Below are positions 33,415-45,495 of a stretch of 64,000 nucleotides of DNA, piece by piece; the stretch's first letter is position 1, and every line of letters starts with the position of its first letter. The translations under genes were made by a program, and so were the position numbers. Location of the stretch: assembly GCA_030789695.1 (NCBI GenBank), contig CM061142.1:355297486-355361485 (forward strand), given 5' to 3'. The notes beneath the pieces were generated by a model that saw only the letters and a program-made list of their open reading frames with translations, searched no databases and was not told where the DNA came from. Source of the DNA: Scilla litardierei. Lineage: Eukaryota > Streptophyta > Magnoliopsida > Asparagales > Asparagaceae.

Positions 33415-33518
33415 ATGACATCGGACGTCGAACTTAGTTTATTGGACATTCTAATATTATTATCGCTATTCCGATAATCGCAGTTACAGAAGGACCTGCA
33501 TGGGCCACCAACAAAACC
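33415..33518 (-). other. Gypsy-2 leader with primer-binding-site-like motif
   Basis: Minus-strand TGGTGGCCCATGCAGG (33510-33495) lies 8 nt after the 5' LTR, matching the Gypsy-1 motif at 18322-18337. The leader continues at 25582-25538 beyond Copia-1. Confidence 0.55.
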
Positions 33519-35992
33519 TGTCACGACCCGCTTCCCTAAAATGGAGGCGAGACGTGAAAAGGTCCGCACGAGAGTGGAGCTGTGAAGCCCCAAACCCGAT
33601 GAGCGTCAATAAAACATAAGCAGGTCCCTGTAACCACAACGGAACAACAATAATAACACAAGGCGAGACTGAAATAAAATCTCACATCTCACAAAGTCCA
33701 ATATCCAAAATAAGTCCAACATCCAAAAAAGCCACCAGGCTAAAAGAAAGAGTCTAAAGGCCCAGAACAAGGCCAACAAAAGCAACGACATAACAAAGTA
33801 TAGGTGCTACGCACCGATAACAAACAACTGTCTAAACAAAAGTAAAGCACAACGAAGACACTAGGACTGGTCCCCAGTGTCCACGTACTCCCCGTCAAAT
33901 ACAAGCTGGGGCTCGGCGTCAGCAAACACCTCGTCCTCAACAAGGTACTCAGGCTCAGGATCTAACATGTGTCACCCAAAAGAGTAAAGGGGCACATGTC
34001 AGCAAGTCTAAAAGACTTGGGCAAGGAAACTGAAAGTAAGGCAACTAGCAACCTAGCAGTTATGGTATGCATGACATGGCAGTTGTAACATGAGTGCACA
34101 AACAAGACATGGCAAGACAATTTTTACAAGAGAACAATTATCGGGACAAGACAAGACAAGACGAGACAAGACAAGACAAGAGTAGCCAAGCTACTAACAA
34201 TCTCAATCAATTCACTATTCACGTTGTTTTGTAGATGTTTACGCCTTACAGCTGAACGGTTTCACATTCACACTGAGTGGCCGCTTAACAACTACCCCAA
34301 AACCCAGAGTTTACGCCTTACCACTGCAGTTGCTGATCGGGCAGACTCCCAGTTGAATGGCCGCTTAACTCTTACCCCCAATACCCACATGTAATGGAGC
34401 CAGGGTCCCCGCACATGAGCTCAGCAAGTGAGCCGGGGTTGCCCCGCACATGAGCTCGCATTCTAAACATTTGGCGTAGGGGTGCACCTAGCCGGAAACA
34501 AGCAATTCGGGCATTGGCTATCAACCAACACATGGCCCGCTTCTGGAACACGAGCCAGGAACACAAGCATTCGTAGCGAAGCTACGCAATCACCGAAGCA
34601 CTTAAAGAATGCAATGACATGACAATTAATTCGCGTACCGTTAATGGAAGGTAAACATGACATGGTAATTGTGCAACATGCTAGATGTCGGAACTAGCTT
34701 TGTTGTCAAGCTAGTTCCCCAATTGCGCCTAGGCGAGTATCATTTCGTCGCCTAGCCTCTTTTACGCCTACAACAAGCAAATGGCCTAAAACGTGGCCTA
34801 AACCCTAAGTGGCAAGTTTCACTTGCCTAGCACCGGGGATGACGATCACGAAGGTTCGTCTCGCGGATGCTAATCTACGGGGGAAATCGCTGTTATGGGG
34901 AAACAATCATCAAACAACATGAAATTTCATTAGGGTTTCATAAAAATACAAATAGGTTATGAAAACATCGAGAGATCGATTTCTTACCGAGAGGAGGCGG
35001 AAGAAACACTCCGGAGAACCCTAGGACCAGATCTGGAAACAAATGGAGAAGTTTGGAGAGTTAGGGTTTTTGGGGATTTTGGGGATTTGGCGAGATTTTT
35101 GGGAAAATAAGAGGTAGATAGAGTGTATGGATGGTTTGGATGATGGATTTAGGGCTTGGGATGAAGGAATAGGGCTTGGAGGAAGATGGGGGCTCAATGG
35201 GGGAGATTTTAGGGTTTTGGGTCGAGTGGAGGAAGAAGAAAACGTTTGGGAGGGGTATAAATAGGTTGGGCTGGCGGCTGCCCAGAAATTAGGGTTTTAA
35301 CACAAATTAGTCGGTCAAAGAGCAACCACTGACCGACTAGTTTGGCAACTAGTCGGTCGGTCGACCAACGCAGACCGACTAAGTGTAAATAGTAACTTCT
35401 GAACGAAAATAGGATTTAGATTTAGTCGGTCCATGAACAAATACTGACCGACTAGTTTAGCATCTAGTCGGTCGATGAACGTTCTTAGACCGACTAAGAG
35501 TAAACAGTAACTGATACTAAAATTAGATGATGTGTTAGTCGGTCAAAGAAGCATTGCCGACCGACTAGTTTGTAACCTAGTCGGTCAACCAACGTTCTTA
35601 GACCGACTAACGATAAACAGTAACTCCTGAGAAATTTAGAAAGCCAACTAGTCGGTCCAAGAAGGATTGCCGACCGACTGGATCGTCATCTAGTCGGTCG
35701 GTGCCCCTTCTTATACCGGCTAATGAGCACCAAAAGTTCTGATACGGAGCGCAGGGCCCCGGGATCGATTCCTAAGACTCCTAGGCTTGATCTAATAGTA
35801 AGATACGACCGTTATGAAGTCCGTCACGAATGACATACTTCGAAATCGACAATCCTAAGGAAGAAACGAGAAAATACGACGAATCGATCGAAAATGAAAG
35901 CTACGGAGACGAAAACCACACATGAGGAGAAAATCCACCAAAACATATATTATATTATAATAAATCCAGATACATGAAAAGAAGTCGTTACA
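33519..35992 (-). repeat. Gypsy-2 5' LTR
   Basis: 2,474 bp, same length as the 3' LTR and about 98.7% identical by eye. It carries the microsatellite (34145-34185), the dyad array (35305-35715) and the acidic frame (33968-33861). It is followed on the plus strand by target duplication ACCAG. Confidence 0.92.
33861..33968 (-). other. Acidic 35-codon frame in Gypsy-2 5' LTR
   Basis: Same ATG, length and stop as the frame at 18719-18826, with a Gly/Glu-region difference. In a transcript starting in this LTR it would lie upstream of Gag. Confidence 0.35.
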
Positions 35993-35997
35993 ACCAG

Positions 35998-36487
35998 GGT
36001 GTATCATAAACGATACTCAACTAAGCTGACATTTCTATGGATGCAGGTTTGACACTCGAAAGACGGACGGGAACATCTCGGAGAGCCCCAATGGAGTTGA
36101 CCTATCCTACCTTAATAAAAAGTGATTAACAAAATTTTGATAGGATTAAATCGTTGTATAAAAAAGAGGAGAAAATCTTTCTGTGTCGGTGGCACTCATA
36201 TGAATGATAATCTTCCTTCAATGGACCATGATACCGGTCAATGTGCTTGGCTAAAGTCTGTTGGATCGACCTAGCTAGACTGGGCATAAGTGATCCTGGC
36301 TTAGTCACTTCCCTGGCCGTGTCCGCTGGACTGCAAGGACGTGAATCATGATTATGTGACGTCATCGATCTTCTCCACTATCAACCTTCCTTTATCTTGA
36401 TGACCTTTCGTTTGACCTTCTTAGAATCTTTCTACACCAATTCGTACTAAACATCATGTATAGGTCTTTTGTGTTCAACGCTCGAGA
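35998..36487 (+). other. Gypsy-1 leader, distal part
   Basis: Resumes the leader after the nested Gypsy-2. At about 36040-36110 there is a rough duplicate of the Gag start region (CTCGAAAGACGGACGGGAAC, CCCCAATGGAG), matching 36478-36530. No other signal seen. Confidence 0.5.
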
Positions 36488-37622
36488 ATGGACGGTAACA
36501 CCTCAAAGACCCCCAATGGAGCCAATCAGTCTGGAGCCAACAACCCGACCGACAACGGGCCAACTCCCACAGTGCATCAGATCTCGGATCTGGCATTGCG
36601 AGAAATGGTCGAGGCTATCAAAGGTGAATATCACCCTACGGGAGGCATCCAACAATTTCGCTCCCTCCACCCGAAGACTTGGAATGGAGAAGATGGCCCA
36701 ATGAAGTCCGATGAATGGCTAGAAAGTACTGAAGAAAACTTGAGGGCCGCCCAGATCGGGAGGCATGCCTTGGCAGATACTGCCAGGTCCCAACTAACAG
36801 ATGTAGCCAGAGTCTGGTGGGGCTCTGCAGAAAAGCGTCTCCAACGACCAATCGAATGGGAGATATTCACGGAGCTTTTCCGCACCTAATATTTCTCTCC
36901 TGAGGCCCAGATGGAGCTTGAGGCGCAATTTGTTGGGTTGAAGCAAGGTTCCATGACGGTGGAACAATACGACGCCCGGTTCACCATGCTGAGCCGCTTT
37001 GCTCCTGAGTTGGTTGCCACTCCAATAGCCCAGGCTCGACGCTTCAAGCAGGGTCTCAACATAGAGATCCGCAGGAATTTAGTTGGGCGTACATTGTCTA
37101 CCCACACCGAAGTTCTAGCTGATGCTCGTGAACACGAGTTTATGGAAAGGGAAGAAAGGCGTGAGTTGGCTGCCCCTCACAGAAGGCAACCACCTCCTAG
37201 CCCTGCTGCTGGACCTACCCGACGACCCCCGCCTAATCAGATGTATCGGCCCACTCAACAGACACAGTTCAAGAGGCATGGCCCACCACCACCACAGCGC
37301 CTAACATGTCATCATTGCGGGAAACCAGGGCACCTCCGCTCAAAATGCCAATCTTTTCTAAACCTCTGTCTGATCTGTGGATCAAAGGACCATGCTGCAA
37401 GGGACTGTCCTGAGAGGAAGTCTCAGCTACCTAACCCTGCGCCGGCCCATGTCCCTGCCAGGAATGCACCGCCACGTCCACCACCACCTGCTCAGCAACG
37501 TTAGACACTCCCTCCCCAGCAACAGGTATACCAGCAGGCTCGGCGAGCCGCGCCACCCCAGAGACGCCAAGCCTATACCATGACGGTAGAGGAGGCCGAG
37601 GCCACGGGCCAAGTGATCACTG
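36488..37622 (+). pseudogene. gag: Gypsy-1 gag (broken)
   Basis: Gag coats the genomic RNA and forms the virus-like particle. The frame starts MDGNTSKTPNG and contains the retrotransposon Gag core RVWWGSAEKRLQRPIEWEIF. It then meets TAA at about 36887 and TAG at about 37502, both in frame. Two CCHC zinc knuckles, CHHCGKPGHLRSKC and CLICGSKDHAARDC, sit near the C-terminus. The last codons VITG run into a GT-AG intron-like segment. The two stops mean this copy cannot make full Gag. Confidence 0.9.
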
Positions 37623-37699
37623 GTATGAGATTCTTTTCACTAAGCTACACACTCTATTATTAGGGATCGTAAGCTTAGACATGATTCTCATCACCGTAG
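37623..37699 (+). other. Putative 77-bp intron between gag and protease, Gypsy-1
   Basis: Begins GTATGAG and ends CACCGTAG. Removing it joins VITG to TVLVAGKPALTLFDSG in phase 1, giving the uninterrupted sequence expected for this family. Left in, the frame ends 15 codons later (TYY stop region near 37661). The position is identical to that of the Gypsy-2 intron-like segment at 24293-24405. No RNA evidence is available here. Confidence 0.65.
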
Positions 37700-39053
37700 G
37701 TACCGTCTTAGTAGCCGGTAAGCCTGCCCTCACACTATTCGACTCAGGAGCTGCACATTGCTTCTTGGCAAATCGATTCGTCCAAACACATGCCATAGAT
37801 GTTGAACCTCTGACTTCCCGTTGGAAGGTCGAGACCGCTGGTGGTTCCCTACCGGTAACCAGCGGGTGCCTCCAATGCTCTGTTGTGATTTGTGGACGAG
37901 ACCTCTTCGCCGACTTCATGGTGATAGAGTGCCAACTTTCGATGTTGTTCTTGGGATGGACTGGTTAGGGACTTTTCATGCCACCATTGACTGTCGTCAA
38001 AGGAGTGTAGAATTCGAAATACCCAACCATCCAAAATTCGAGTTCCTCAGTGGAAGCCGATCAGAAGGACCCGTGAAGTACCGAGCCAGACTTTCAGAAG
38101 CCATGGCGACTACAGCAGGAGATGACCAAGAAATGCCTGAGATAGTGCGAGAATTCTTGGACGTATTTCCGGACGACCTCTCAGGTTTGCCTCCGGATCG
38201 CGGCCTTGAATTTACCATTGATCTTATGCCAGGTGCACAACCAATGTCCAAGGGACCCTACCGCATGGCACCGCCTGAGCTTGAAGAGATTCGAGCTCAA
38301 CTAGATGATCTTATACAGAAAGGATGGATACGACCCAGTGTATCCGCGTGTGGTGCCCCAGTGCTGCTCGTGAAGAAAAAGGACGGATCGCAACGCATGT
38401 GCATCGACTACCGGGAGCTGAACAAGATGACGGTGAAGAACAAGTACCCGCTGCCCCGCATCGATGACCTGTTCGACAAGCTTGGAGGATCGAGCGTGTA
38501 TTCAAAGCTGGACCTGAAGACCGGATATCACCAAATGAAGGTGAAGAAGGAGGATGTCCACAAGACTACATTTCGGACAAGATATGGACACTACGAATTC
38601 CTGGTGATGCCATTTGGTGTGACTAATGCACCTGCTGTATTCATGAGTCTCATGAACCAGGTTCTTTACCACCATCTGGACAAGTTCGTAGTCGTCTACA
38701 TCAACGACATCCTCATCTACTCGAAGGACGCCGAGGAGCATAGAGTTCACTTGAGAAGGGTCTTGGAGACGCTAAGACAACACCAACTGTATGCCAAGTA
38801 CAGTAAGTGTGAGTTTTGGCTCGACAAGGTGGCTTTCCTGGGTCACATCATATCTGGAGAAGGGATATCCGTCGACCCTAAGAAGGTAGCTGCTGTTCAG
38901 AACTGGCCAGCCCCAAAGACCGTCACCGAGATTCGAAGTTTCCTAGGACTGGCTGGTTACTACCGACGATTCATCCAGGACTTCTCGAAGATCGCAGGAG
39001 CCATGACGAAATTGACGAGAAAGGACATGACTTTCGTGGTCGAAGGCCTGCGA
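37700..39053 (+). pseudogene. pol: Gypsy-1 protease and reverse transcriptase (broken)
   Basis: Aspartic protease motif LFDSGAAHCF is followed by a one-base frameshift near 37930, then [12 protein letters not shown] reads [48 protein letters not shown] and [13 protein letters not shown]. The catalytic box reads [12 protein letters not shown] where YIDD is expected, so the first catalytic aspartate is asparagine. [10 protein letters not shown] follows. Another frameshift near 39050 breaks the frame before RNase H. Confidence 0.92.
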
Positions 39054-39465
39054 GGATGCATTACAGGAGCTGAAGAGGCGACTGACTTCTGCCCCGATTC
39101 TGGTCATCCCAGACAGAACCGGAGGGTTTGAAGTATTTTGCGATGCTTCTGGCAAAGGGCTTGGGTGCGTGCTACATCAGCATGGCCGAGTCATCGCTTA
39201 TGCATCCAGGCAATTGAAGATCCATGAGAAGAACTACCCCACTCATGACCTTGAGTTGGCGGCAGTTATTTTTGCTCTAAAGATATGGAGGCACTTCTTG
39301 CTGGGCGAACACGTGAAGATCTTCTCAGATCACAAGAGTCTCAAATACATGTTCACCCAGAAGGAGCTTAACATGCGCCAACGCCGATGGATCGAGCTGA
39401 TGGCGGATTATGATATTGATCTTTAGTACCATCCTGGGAAGGTCAATGTCGTACCGGATGCTTTG
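39054..39465 (+). pseudogene. pol: Gypsy-1 RNase H (broken)
   Basis: After the frameshift the reading is [56 protein letters not shown] and [20 protein letters not shown], the RNase H core with its Asp, Glu and Asp ligands. TAG replaces a glutamine codon at about 39424, before [15 protein letters not shown]. Confidence 0.9.
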
Positions 39466-41080
39466 AGTCGCCTCCCTGCAGTGATGACTCTCACATCACA
39501 ATGTAGGCTTCGACACGAGATCCGAGCCATGGAGATGGATGTCATACTTCCTGGAGTAACGTCTTCGTTGCTCAACCTTCAGATCCAGTCCGACCTGGTG
39601 GACAAAATCAAAGCTGCCCAAGCCGGAGACGAGAAGCTGCAGAAGATCAGAGACATGGTGTTAGCAGGTCAGAGGCCGGAATTCAAGATCCATGAGGATG
39701 GATCTCTGAGATTCGGCAACCGCATCTGCGTACCATCTGGAGATGTCAGAGAAGCTTTATTGGAGGAAGCTCACAGCTCTCCATATTCTATTCATCCAGG
39801 CGGGACCAAGATGTACCAGGACTTGCGACTGCACTACTGGTGGCGTGGGATGAAGAGAAGCGTCGCACGCAGTGTGGCGAAGTGTATGGTGTGCCAACAG
39901 GTGAAGACTGAACATCACCGGTCTGTCGGATTGTTGCAGCCTTTGCCCATCCCAGAGTGGAAATGGCAACACATCACGATGGACTTCGTGACGGGACTGC
40001 CCAAGAGCACGAAGCACAATGATGCTGTCTGGGTGATCGTTGATCGATTAACCAAGTCAGCACACTTCATTCCTTTCAGAGTGGGCCAGTCGATCGAGAT
40101 GCTTGCCAAGAAATACATGGAGGAGATCGTGAAGCTGCATGGTGTCCCTGTCAACATTGTTTCGGACAGAGACACTCGATTCACGTCTCATTTTTGGAAG
40201 AGCTTGCAGGAGTGTCTGGGGACCCGATTGAGCTTCAGTACAGCTTATCATCCTCAGACTGATAGTCAGTCGGAACGCACCATTCAGATCCTGGAGGACA
40301 TGTTGCATGCGTGTATGCTGGACTTCAAGGGATCTTGGGAAGATCATCTACATCTCGTGGAGTTTGCATACAATAACAGTTATCAGGCCAGCATCGGTAT
40401 GGTGCCTTTTGCAGCGCTATACGGCAGGAAGTGTCGTTCCCCCTTGAGCTGGGACGACGTTGGCGACCGAGAACTCATCGGTCCGGATTTGATTGTAGAA
40501 GCAGTTGAAGTAGTTCGGATCATCAGAGAGAAGCTACAGTTGGCGCAAGATCGATACAAGCATTGGGCAGATGTAAACCGCCGACATTTGGAGTTCCAGC
40601 CTGGCGATCATGTATTCTTGAAGATCTCACCAAATCGTGGGATGATTCGCTTTGGACGAAGGGGAAAGCTCAGCCCTCGATATATTGGTCCATTTGATAT
40701 CTTGGAGCGAGTAGGTGAGGTGGCCTATCGCCTCGCCTTGCCACCTGCATTGGAAGGAGTCCATGAAGTCTTTCATGTCTCGCAGCTCCGACGCTACGTG
40801 AGTGATCCTAGCCATGTTGTGGATTACTCAGAGATTGCCGTTCGTCCAAATCTATCTTATGATCATCTACCAGTCAAGATCTTGGATCGACGATAGAAGA
40901 CCCTCAAGAATAGAGTGATCAATCTTGTCAGTGTCTTGTGGCGACACGACTCACCTGGAGAGTCTACTTGGGAGCGAGAGGATGATATGAAGGAACGCTA
41001 CCCTTACTTGTTTACCGAGACTGAGGATCTTACTAGTCTTGAGACTAGTCTCGGGAACAATGTTGATGATAGTATGTATT
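39463..41080 (+). pseudogene. pol: Gypsy-1 integrase with chromodomain-like tail
   Basis: The HHCC zinc-binding part spans [17 protein letters not shown] to KCMVCQQVK. The catalytic core has the first Asp in MDFVTGLPKS, the second in [14 protein letters not shown] and the Glu in [13 protein letters not shown]. Here the segment YMEEIVKLHGV is continuous, whereas Gypsy-2 has 73 bp inserted at this point. After a TAG at about 40894 the frame resumes with [20 protein letters not shown] and DDMKERYPYLF, the degenerate chromodomain-like motif of Tekay-lineage chromoviruses, thought to direct insertion to heterochromatin. Confidence 0.9.
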
Positions 41081-41225
41081 CTTAGACATCATCTCTTGTT
41101 TTCTAGATGCTGTGATATCACATTATATTTCGTATTATATTTTCTATCTTTTATTTGCTTGAGCTTCTTCATAACATCAATTACTTACTTTATTAAGTTT
41201 GAAATTCCGAGGACAGAATTATTTT

Positions 41226-41238
41226 AAGGAGGGTAGGA
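41226..41238 (+). other. Gypsy-1 polypurine tract
   Basis: AAGGAGGGTAGGA lies directly upstream of the 3' LTR and would prime plus-strand DNA synthesis. Confidence 0.85.
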
Positions 41239-44005
41239 TGTAACGACCTGAAATTCCATCACTTCAAATTACCCGTTTTTACGTATTTTAAAATAATTAA
41301 TTTTACTTTATAAATGTTCGTAAAGAGTTTTATAACAAAACTGATTTCAAAAAATTCTCATAAAAATATTTTAGAATACTAGACTTATTATATTGTATTT
41401 CAGCAATTTCAGATTTCCGCAAATGCCCAAAACATTCCTGTTAAAATTCACCTCCCAAAATTACCGTTTTGATTCGACGAATTTATTTTCTATTCAAACG
41501 TCTTCAAAGCGTTTTCAAAATTCTACAGTAGCATCCTATTATCATTTAGGGCTCCCCACATTAATTTCAGAATTTTCGGATATCGTTTCAGCCTAGAACC
41601 CGCAAACCCGCTTTCTAAACGTTTTGGCCTAAAACTAGTATTTCCGTAGCTCAAATCCCAGAACGGATCTTGTATTCACGATCCTCGTGTCGATACGATC
41701 CCGTGGGTATGTTTTCATAATTTATCGGAGTCGTTTGTGAAAATGTGTCTGTATTTCACCGCTTTGCTAATTACATTCACTAATGACCTTTTCACAATTA
41801 CTAACTACTTTTTAACTGAGTTACTTTACCTCCCCTAATTAAATTTTTAGCCCAACCGACTTGTTGGTTGGATCTGAATTCATTCAGATCCAACACTCAC
41901 CCATCCCAATTAAGTTTCTTGTTCCCCCCTAATTACAAGTTTACCATCTCTAAACCCTATATAAACCCCTTCCCCCTCTCTAATTAACCCACAGTATTTA
42001 ATCTCTATTTTCCTCTTTATAATTTTCGAACGCAGGTCTTTAAAATCCCCCGCCCGCGTCTCTATCTCTCGCACTCCTCTCTCTCTCTCTCCCTCACCGA
42101 CGCCGGAGGGCTGACCGACGCCGCCGGACGCCTTCGCAGCACCGCACCGCCACCGCCGGCGTCGACAATCGCCGCCCACCCCGAACGCCGACAAGACAGC
42201 ACCCGCCTCCGCCTGCGTCCGACGAGCTCCGCCGCTGCACAGACCCGCCGCCGCCGCTGTGTTGCGCCGCCGAGCTCCGTCACTCCGCCTTCGACCGCCC
42301 ACGCCGCCGCCCCGAGCCCCCGCTCCGGCGCAGAAGCCCCCCCCCCCCCCCCCCCCCCCCCCCCCGCTGCCGTCGACGGTGGGTGTGCGGATTGCCCCGA
42401 TGGCAATTCCGTAAATACGAAATTATTTCGTATTTTTGATTTATTAATTAATTATGAATAGGGTTTTACAGTATAAAATCCATAACTTGATATATAGGGC
42501 CCAGAAAAATGTGGCGATAGCCCCAGAAAATCAGAAACATTATTTCGGACCCAATGGCGCTAGTCTCACTGCGACCAGATGCCTACTTTTTCCAGAATAA
42601 ATTTTTAAACCTAAAAGATAAATACGTATAATTCGTTCTAAAAATCATAACTCGATGTTTTCACTTACAAAAATATGTGATAAAATTATATGTGATAATA
42701 GACTTCGAGACGGTCATTTTGACTACTCATTCATGTAATTCCGACTTGTATTGCTTCCGTAAGAAATTACGGAAGATACACGTCACTTAGGTTTTTGGGG
42801 GTTTTAAGCTATTTTTAAGTTTCTAAAAATTATAAAAAAATACAGAAGCTTCTGAAAATTCTCCCCTCTTGCAGTAAAATCAAAATAATTATTCTAGGGT
42901 TATATATAAATTTTTAATATTTTCTGACACCGTTTAACCGAGTTTAAAAATCAAACTGACCTAATTATTAAATAGGGAAAAATTGTGTTTTCTAACTAAG
43001 TAATTTGTGTTGCAGGAACGGACTCTGGTGTACCAACTTCAGAGGAAGCTCTAGATCCTTTTCCGGCTTACTGCGAGGTGTTGATTTTGGTAAGTCACGA
43101 CAGGTTCTAAATTTAGGAATCTAGTCCGCTGTGCTTGTACGAACTTGTAGCACCGCACTACTACGTGCTCGAAGCACGGAAGCATACGACACCTTCTTGT
43201 GTTGGACTTGTCTTTGTCCTTGTACTTGGCACAGTCCACTTGGAACGTCCAGTGGAACAATCATGTAAAGAACTTGTACTCGACACGTCACCGGGGTTTC
43301 GGGGTAACTCATAGTTTGCGAGAGTACGGGAGTGACTAGAGTTCGATCTTCCTGTCCTGTCGCCTATGTTTCGGCACCCTGTCCTGCTGCCTGCGTTTCG
43401 GCAAACCATCCTGCTGCCTGGGTTTCGGCATTCGTCTGGGTAGCACCCAGACAAGAGACGAACTGAACGGTCACATATTGTACTCTCCGACTTGAGTCAC
43501 GTAGTTCTAGTGGAGCTTGCACGGTTACTTCTTTACAGTCATGCACTTTACTTTTTGCACTTGTACAGACACTACACCGTACTTTACTTTACTTCCGCTT
43601 GTCATACTTGTACAGTACTCCTTTTCTTTGTTTAGAATCGTTGTGACTTACCTTCGGTTCCAATTGTGGCACCGGCAGACGACGACCTGATTGAGGAGAT
43701 TGCCCCAGAGTACGAGGAGCCTGCGTACGACCCAGAAGCCACGGAGTTTTAGCTGTTTTGTGCTTGAGTGTGTGTTGTGAGATGTATTTCCTTTTCCGCA
43801 TTTCCTTTCCGTATTTCCTTCATGTATTTTGTGTGAGAGAGTGTTGGTTGATGTTGTACTTTAATTTGTGGACTGTAATAACGTTGTATGCTGGTTTGAG
43901 TGTTGTTGGTACATCTCTGCATTGGCTATGCTGAATTCACTGGTAAACTGCGGAACCTGTGAGTAAATCAAATAAGTAACGGGCCCCCGAGAGCGGGTCG
44001 TTACA
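41239..44005 (+). repeat. Gypsy-1 3' LTR
   Basis: 2,767 bp, homologous end to end with the 5' LTR but lacking the extra 40-bp unit. The C run is at 42338-42365. It is followed by target duplication ACCTG. Confidence 0.92.
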
Positions 44006-44010
44006 ACCTG

Positions 44011-44465
44011 GCAGGAGATCGAGCTCTGAAGACGAACGGAAAGGGACCACCGACTGCAGCGACGACAACAGCGTCGGCGAGCGACTGGCAGAAATCGGAA
44101 GGCAGGAAGAAGAGTTGAAGCTGGAAGGAGGCAACCGTCGATCCCCTTCCCCCCATACTTATAGAGGACAACAGGCCATCACGACCGTCGATGTGCCACC
44201 ATGCGTCGCCCATCGGAGTATCCCTGACGCCTCGACAGACGTGAAAGTCACCTTCACCCACGCGTCGCGTGACCACTGGCGGAGGCGCTTCGATTTTCCT
44301 AGGCGCTTTCAAATCACAATAATGACCAACTTGGCGAGAATTCCCAGACCTGCGCCGTCACCCCCGAGCACGGACCAAAATCCAAACCGTCATCTCAAAG
44401 TGGAGTAGCATTACGTCATCCGAGCCGAATCGGGCTCCCGCTTCGAACTCGAATGCCGGGGGAAT
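44011..44465 (-). other. Promoter and 5' UTR of the Tat-like antisense gene
   Basis: Before Gypsy-1 inserted, this DNA adjoined 15511. On the minus strand a TATA-like TATAAGTA lies at 44163-44156, a C/T-rich leader follows, and the reading joins the ATG at 15484. A possible donor CAG|GTAATC sits at the insertion point. On the plus strand the stretch ends with GCCGGGGGAAT, the polypurine tract of the Tat-like element. Confidence 0.45.
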
Positions 44466-45495
44466 TGTTACGACCAGAAGATCGAGATATTCCAACCTTC
44501 CGTCCTAAACCACCGAAGTGCCCCATTGGCACGCTCCCCCCGAACCGGCGGCCAACCCAAGGACGAGGCGCCCCTCACCCGAACTCCAGAGGCCTGCAGG
44601 GCGCCAGACGATCTGAAAGTCCGATACGAAGGGGGGACGGGCACACCTCGCCTCGCCCACTGACAGAGGCGTTTACTCGCTCTCTCTTGGTCTGTCAGGA
44701 AAAGCGCGCACAAGGCACGTCTGGACCACGTAGCCTCGGACGTTGATGAGGGCGCACCCGTTCTCCCCCGGTGATCCAGGATCCACACCCGAGAATGTGT
44801 GACCGGGCCGCACGTCCACTGCCCAGGCCGGCCCGGAGGCTCGTCGGGGGCCCTGCCACTGGGAGGCGCTCGCCGAATCATTGGCCCATCGGACATGACA
44901 AACAACCTAGTACAAGGACACAACTGACACCTACGCCGCCTGACCATCTGACAAAGCACCCCCTGGCCGCTGCGCCCCTGACACTTAATGCTTCCGGACC
45001 TGACAGTATGACAAAAGAGCCCCTGGCCGTTGCGCCGTCTTACAAAAGCGTGGCTGACACTTCTGTTCCTGACATCTTCGTCCGAAGCTTCCGCTGACAG
45101 CAGGGCCAGCACAGCACACCGAGTCAGCAAGCCAGGTCAGCCTTATCCAACCGCCTCCCGTCAGGTATAAATACCCCTTCGCCTCCGACGGTGAAGGTGT
45201 TGGCAAATTTACTCTCAATTCTCATTACTCACACACAATAGCAAAGGTCGTCCATATCTTTGTTCTTTCACTCATAGCTTGTCACGTACGGTCGACTCAC
45301 CCTCAGTCCGACCTGCGTGCCTAGCCCCCGCTTTAAGTCCTATTACTGACTTAGGCATCGGAGAGGCTAAGGGTTGGACCTCAACCCGGCCTTTCTGAGG
45401 AGTTGCTCCTTGCGCAGGTTAGCTCGTCATCACCGGTCGTGCTCGCCCTCAACCTAGGCAGTTCGGCCCCTTCCTGTGTCCAACTGGATTCGACA
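44466..45495 (+). repeat. Tat-like Ty3 LTR
   Basis: Begins TGTTACGACC right after a polypurine tract. It contains TATAAATA at 45166-45173 and CTGACTTAGGCATCGGAGAG, a sequence common in Tat-lineage LTRs. A 60-bp tandem duplication is at about 44948-45067. The right end is set tentatively at CGACA. No target duplication was found, since the left end of the element lies outside or is lost. A minus-strand 220-codon frame through it looks like a GC artefact. Confidence 0.55.

Larger units (their letters stand above)
18377..35992 (-). mobile_element. Gypsy-2: Ty3/gypsy chromovirus (Tekay-like), split by Copia-1
   Basis: Minus-strand element with two 2,474-bp LTRs and target duplications ACCAG at 18372-18376 and 35993-35997. 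About 33 differences between the LTRs by eye, roughly 1.3%. Without Copia-1 it is about 9.8 kb. The coding region is nearly intact. If two GT-AG segments are removed, Gag to the end of Pol is one frame with a single stop. Related to Gypsy-1 throughout pol, and to the solo LTR at 12199-14598 by its LTRs. The chromodomain-like tail places it near the Tekay/Del lineage. Confidence 0.93.
15512..44005 (+). mobile_element. Gypsy-1: Ty3/gypsy chromovirus (Tekay-like), split by nested insertions
   Basis: Long LTRs at 15512-18317 and 41239-44005 begin TGTAACGACC and end GGTCGTTACA. Target duplications ACCTG flank the element at 15507-15511 and 44006-44010. The domain order Gag, PR, RT, RNase H, IN, chromodomain-like tail is complete, but stops, frameshifts and a lost RT aspartate kill it. 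Gypsy-2 inserted 54 bp after the 5' LTR. Without nested DNA the element is about 10.9 kb. LTRs differ by about 2% by eye, the most of the three nested elements. It lies in the antisense gene of an older Tat-like element. Confidence 0.92.

Noticed and set aside
44468..45130. 220-codon minus-strand frame in the Tat-like LTR
   Set aside because: GC-rich LTR sequence with repeated units. No domain and no start context.
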